Source of the DNA: a virus
DNA length: 31,437 nucleotides
Strand: one strand, 5' to 3'
IMG/VR virus record: IMGVR_UViG_3300047195_000577
Coordinates: 1-31,437 of that record
Positions 28,552 through 31,437 of this stretch are shown in pieces. Below the pieces are notes generated by a model. That model did not search any database and had not been told where the DNA came from. It was given only the letters and a program-made list of their open reading frames with translations. How positions within the stretch are numbered: the stretch's first letter is position 1; every line of letters begins with the position of its first letter. A program made the translations under genes and the position numbers.

Positions 28552-28743
28552 CTAGAACCTCCTATGTGAGGCAGTTAGGTTACGACCCCGCCGCCGCCAG
28601 TAGTTACGTTTGCCCCCCAAGAGAACGTCGAAAGTTCTCACAGTAAGGTCTCCAAGTTCATGAGCGAAGCCCCGCACCCTTACAGTGAGATCCCCGTACT
28701 CGAGATAATGCCGCAGGCGTAGAGCCAGATCCCCCAACGTCAT
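28552..28743 (-). CDS. Basic protein with three GDL repeats (63 aa)
   Basis: ATG 28743 overlaps the stop of the 647-residue tail protein (ATGA), with no strong Shine-Dalgarno, so it probably relies on coupling. Three imperfect 13-14 residue repeats begin at residues 4, 17 and 31: GDLALRLRHYLEY, GDLTVRVRGFAHEL and GDLTVRTFDVLLGG. An Arg-rich tail (KRNYWRRRGRNLTASHRRF) follows. The repeat suggests a small solenoid or beta-hairpin ladder. The function is unknown. The repeats support it as coding. Confidence 0.6.
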   Translation of the reverse strand: MTLGDLALRLRHYLEYGDLTVRVRGFAHELGDLTVRTFDVLLGGKRNYWRRRGRNLTASHRRF

Positions 28744-30683
28744 GCTGTTACCCGTACCTGCACGTAGCGCCAGGCTTTCGTGCCGCTAGCATAGGGCTCC
28801 CAAGCAGGCAGCACAGCATCCCAAGCAAAGCTAGTTGCACTTCCACGCCATTCGATGGTCCCTATTCCAGTACCAGTCTGATATGCATTCACCACGATCT
28901 CGAGGTGCTTTAGCACTGCGGTCCTAAAGTCCTTCACGCTAGAATAGAAAGTCTCCCCTGCAAGCAGTTGGAGCCTTCCCCAGCTTGAGTCAAAAACTGC
29001 AGGCGAGCCCAAAGCGTCTTTCCACTCATCCCAAGGGGCTCCTTCTTGCACAAGAGGATGTTCCTCACCCCAAGTCCACCCAGTGTTGAAGTACACATGC
29101 AAGGTGTGCAAGCGTGCCACAGCATGCAGGTGCCCCACGAGGAATGCTGTGCTCGCGCTAGTTGAGAACGTCTCAAGTTCTGCTGTGGCAGTCAGGTTTC
29201 CTGCCATAACCCTTACAAGGAGGCCTCCTGTCCAGAAGGCATCAGGAAGCACCCCTTCAGCAACAAGGCAATCTACCTGCACGATCTCGTTGTGAGAGAC
29301 CAACGTACCAGGCAACACCCCAAGGGCGTTCAGGCACCCTACAGCAACTTGGTAGTCTTTCTGGATGCTAGGCTCTAGCAATACCCCTGTAGCTTGCAGT
29401 GCTAGGCCTTCAGCACCGTGTTCCCCTACGACATCAGGCTCACAGATCTCAATAGTGGGCTCAAAGCGGAACAGCTCAAAGTCTATTGTGACAGGCGTGC
29501 TTGCATCTATGTGAGGTTCTAGCAGTACCCCCGTGGCAGTCAACAGGTCCGCTACGAACTCTATCGTAAGTTCTGCTGTGGGTGTAAGTAAGCTAGCTTC
29601 AGCAGCAAGCACCCCCGCAGCTTCACTTGTTCCGCCAAAGACCTCAATCTCAGCTTGACTCGCTACAGGAACGAGAAGTTCAGCTTTTATGCTTGCATGA
29701 GCAACATTGTTGGCCTCAGCAGCAGGGGGCAATGCTGTTGCTGTGAGCAACGCTGCAAGCACAACAGCAGCCTTTGCCGCAGCAATAGAAGGCCCAAAAG
29801 CCCTCGTTCTCGCTTGCAAGCCTTCACGGGCTTCCATAGCGATGCTGTTCTGGGTACTTGCATGAGAAGCTAGTAAGCTTGCCTGTGCTACCTCAGCCTT
29901 ATCTGCAACAACTACCTCATGATGTACAAGCAGGGCTGTTCTCTGCACCGCCGTAGCAGAGAAACTTGCAGGTGTCAGAACGACGTTCCTGGTCTCACTG
30001 ACCCTTATGAGCGCCCCACCGCCTGTCTGGTTCTGCGACAACGCCCAGCCCACCACTGCAGCAGCAGAAGCAGTCCCAGCAGTGACAGTCGCAGCAGAGC
30101 AACTAGCTTCCAAGTCATTCCCTGTGGTGGTAGAGCCCTCAGTAGAAGGACTTTCTGTTACAGTTGAAAGTGTGGCCCCCGTGATAGTAATGGTAGGCGT
30201 AGCAAAGCTAGCGTTGTTGCCCGCGATGGTGGTGAAGTTCCGTAAAGCATCCCCTGCTTTGATGCCAGGGTTGGCATCCATCGTGGCAGAGTACCCCAAG
30301 CCGCTAGAAGTGTCAGAACCTTTAGCCCCCACAGGCACGTTGATAGCACTACCTGCAGTAGGCCTATAGCGAACAGCAAGGCCTAAGGTGACGTTCCCGC
30401 TCGTGATCGAGAACGTAGGGGTTGCAGTGTCGCCTGTTTGCCAGTAGCGGTAGAACGCGGCCCAATGCACAGACCCTACATCAACACCACTCTCTGTGGT
30501 GCCATTAGTTCCATTGGTGCCCGAGATGGCAGTCCACCCAGCAAGGGTATTGATAGTAGTGCTGTAGGGCTTCCCACCAATGTAGATAACATGCAAGTCC
30601 CCTGCTTGGGGGCTTGCAGGAAGCGCTACTGCACAGGTAGTGCTCCCCGAGACCCACGCACCAGCAGTAACTGTGAGGGCCAT
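28740..30683 (-). CDS. Tail/fibre-like protein with degenerate repeats (647 aa)
   Basis: ATG 30683 follows AGAGGCTCGC. Residues 1-230 form a jelly-roll-like N-terminal domain (AGDLHVIYIGG, LAGWTAISG, AFYRYWQTGD, TPTFSITSG), a type seen in phage adhesins and secreted proteins. From about 240 to 520, weak tandem units recur every 30 or so residues: LLTATALPPA, DLLTATGVLLEPHI, LALQATGVLLEPSI, LNALGVLPGTLV, LVAEGVLPDAFW, NLTATAELETF. The C-terminal 110 residues are a beta-domain with several Trp (EWRGSATSFAWDAVLPAW). A virion surface role (fibre or spike) is likely. Host receptor and enzyme are unknown. Confidence 0.72.
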   Translation of the reverse strand: MALTVTAGAWVSGSTTCAVALPASPQAGDLHVIYIGGKPYSTTINTLAGWTAISGTNGTNGTTESGVDVGSVHWAAFYRYWQTGDTATPTFSITSGNVTLGLAVRYRPTAGSAINVPVGAKGSDTSSGLGYSATMDANPGIKAGDALRNFTTIAGNNASFATPTITITGATLSTVTESPSTEGSTTTGNDLEASCSAATVTAGTASAAAVVGWALSQNQTGGGALIRVSETRNVVLTPASFSATAVQRTALLVHHEVVVADKAEVAQASLLASHASTQNSIAMEAREGLQARTRAFGPSIAAAKAAVVLAALLTATALPPAAEANNVAHASIKAELLVPVASQAEIEVFGGTSEAAGVLAAEASLLTPTAELTIEFVADLLTATGVLLEPHIDASTPVTIDFELFRFEPTIEICEPDVVGEHGAEGLALQATGVLLEPSIQKDYQVAVGCLNALGVLPGTLVSHNEIVQVDCLVAEGVLPDAFWTGGLLVRVMAGNLTATAELETFSTSASTAFLVGHLHAVARLHTLHVYFNTGWTWGEEHPLVQEGAPWDEWKDALGSPAVFDSSWGRLQLLAGETFYSSVKDFRTAVLKHLEIVVNAYQTGTGIGTIEWRGSATSFAWDAVLPAWEPYASGTKAWRYVQVRVTA

Positions 30684-30693
30684 AAGCGAGCCT

Positions 30694-31437
30694 CTACTCG
30701 AACACCATGACTTTGCTCACATGGGGAATCCAACTTATGCTAGGCTGCCCTGCGTAGGCAAGTTCTCCAAGCACAGTTGTCCCGCTTACAAGTCCTCCCG
30801 CAACGTTCTTGCCCGTGCTCATCAGTAGTGAAGGTGTCTGAAGAACACCCCTTGCCCCCTGGAGAGCAGCTTCAACATCCGTCCCCCCACCCGCCGCCGC
30901 TTCCCCGAGCCAATCCACATCACTCCAACCTATATCGTCGAAGTACAACAACGATCCGTCAGTGGGAACCCACGTCTGTTCGGGAGCGCCGATCTTTATT
31001 GATTCTACCTGATACGCTGTAAAATCATTATCAAGTTCCGAATAGATTTGTGCCCCATCTACCCGGACTACAAGGCCGCCATTCGCGCCTGTCCCCCCCA
31101 CCCAATGGACTTCGATTCTATGCCATGCTCCTCTTAGATCGGAAATTTCGCTATCTCCGGCGGTCAAACCAGTACCGTCGACCTGCCAGTTCAATTGGGC
31201 GACTGTCCCCCCTTGTCGTTCGATGCGGATACGCCAGCTGGCACCTGCTCCCAAATCATCCATTTTAATTATCTGCATCAAATCCCATGCTGGGACGGCA
31301 AGCGTTTCGATGTAGATATAAACACGGAGATAAAAATCGGTGAGAGATTCTGTCCAGTATGCGCGAGATGTGTTGGTTGCCGCATTCCCTCCACCGTCGA
31401 AAGCCAACTTCATTGAATGAGTGCCAGTATTCGCCCT
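30694..31437 (-). CDS. LamG/jelly-roll-type virion protein, 5' end beyond the window
   Basis: The frame is open to the right edge: ANTGTHSMKLAFDGGG runs through the first ATG at 31413, and GTHSMKL is the usual start of a LamG-like core, so the true start lies outside. About 160 residues form a concanavalin-like jelly roll (YLRVYIYIE, WRIRIERQGG, WHRIEVHWVGG, LYFDDIGWSD). The last 60 residues hold DVEAALQGARGVLQTPSLL and VLGELAYAGQPSI, degenerate copies of the repeat in the next protein. Sugar binding on the tail is the likely role. The base use of the jelly-roll part appears slightly different from the neighbouring gene. Confidence 0.75.
   Translation of the reverse strand, partial: RANTGTHSMKLAFDGGGNAATNTSRAYWTESLTDFYLRVYIYIETLAVPAWDLMQIIKMDDLGAGASWRIRIERQGGTVAQLNWQVDGTGLTAGDSEISDLRGAWHRIEVHWVGGTGANGGLVVRVDGAQIYSELDNDFTAYQVESIKIGAPEQTWVPTDGSLLYFDDIGWSDVDWLGEAAAGGGTDVEAALQGARGVLQTPSLLMSTGKNVAGGLVSGTTVLGELAYAGQPSISWIPHVSKVMVFE

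Noticed and set aside
1-31437. tRNA genes, CRISPR arrays, insertion sequences, integrase and attachment sites
   Set aside because: I looked for cloverleaf-like GGTTCRA boxes, regularly spaced repeats, transposase or recombinase motifs and terminal inverted repeats and found none I could support.

Overview
The window is an interior piece of a double-stranded DNA bacteriophage genome. Short genes are packed end to end with ATGA, GTGA and TTGA stop/start overlaps and AGGAGG-type Shine-Dalgarno sites. There is a phage replication and recombination set and a large block of virion genes. Three consecutive genes of increasing size (191, 755 and 1900 residues), next to a lytic transglycosylase and a beta-propeller-like nozzle gene, match the internal (ejection) protein and tail-tube layout of short-tailed, T7/P22-like phages. 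Portal, terminase, major capsid protein, integrase, tRNAs and CRISPR are not present, so the head genes probably lie past the right edge. The host cannot be read from the sequence. The spanin-like and ejection-protein content leans weakly towards a Gram-negative host.

Left arm (about 1-13,700, plus strand). It opens with two hypothetical genes and a 129-base gap holding G/C-tract dyads. A block of a dozen small overlapping ORFs (963-4076) follows. It is CpG-rich and CTAG-poor compared with the rest and contains repeated REGAVER/DAVLG segments and several Cys-rich mini-proteins. It looks like an acquired accessory cassette. After a promoter-like site at 4300 comes a recombination module: a Cas4/RecB-type nuclease, a Sak4-like ATPase and a putative ssDNA-binding partner. 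About ten small membrane, DNA-binding or unknown genes come next. The arm then ends with a fused uracil-DNA glycosylase/DNA polymerase A, a DUF3987-like helicase/primase candidate and a double-HTH protein.

Right arm (13,557-31,437, minus strand, read right to left). It runs from a LamG-like tail protein cut by the window edge through a 647-residue tail protein with degenerate repeats, small structural genes, a putative head-tail adaptor, small membrane and peptidase-like genes, a nozzle-like protein, a GNAT-like protein and a lytic transglycosylase to the three internal virion proteins. The last of these is 1900 residues long and carries an HELRH metallopeptidase motif. The two arms converge and overlap by 142 bases with no clear terminator.

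One gene breaks the strand rule. A LAGLIDADG homing endonuclease (27,896-28,264, plus strand) sits inside the virion operon. It has a near-consensus promoter placed so that its mRNA would be leaderless, and its -35 box is written on the complement of the Shine-Dalgarno region of the opposing gene. A full-length antisense ORF with its own good Shine-Dalgarno spans the same interval. This locus, the repeat-bearing small-ORF cassette and the metallopeptidase-like ejection protein are the points most worth following up.
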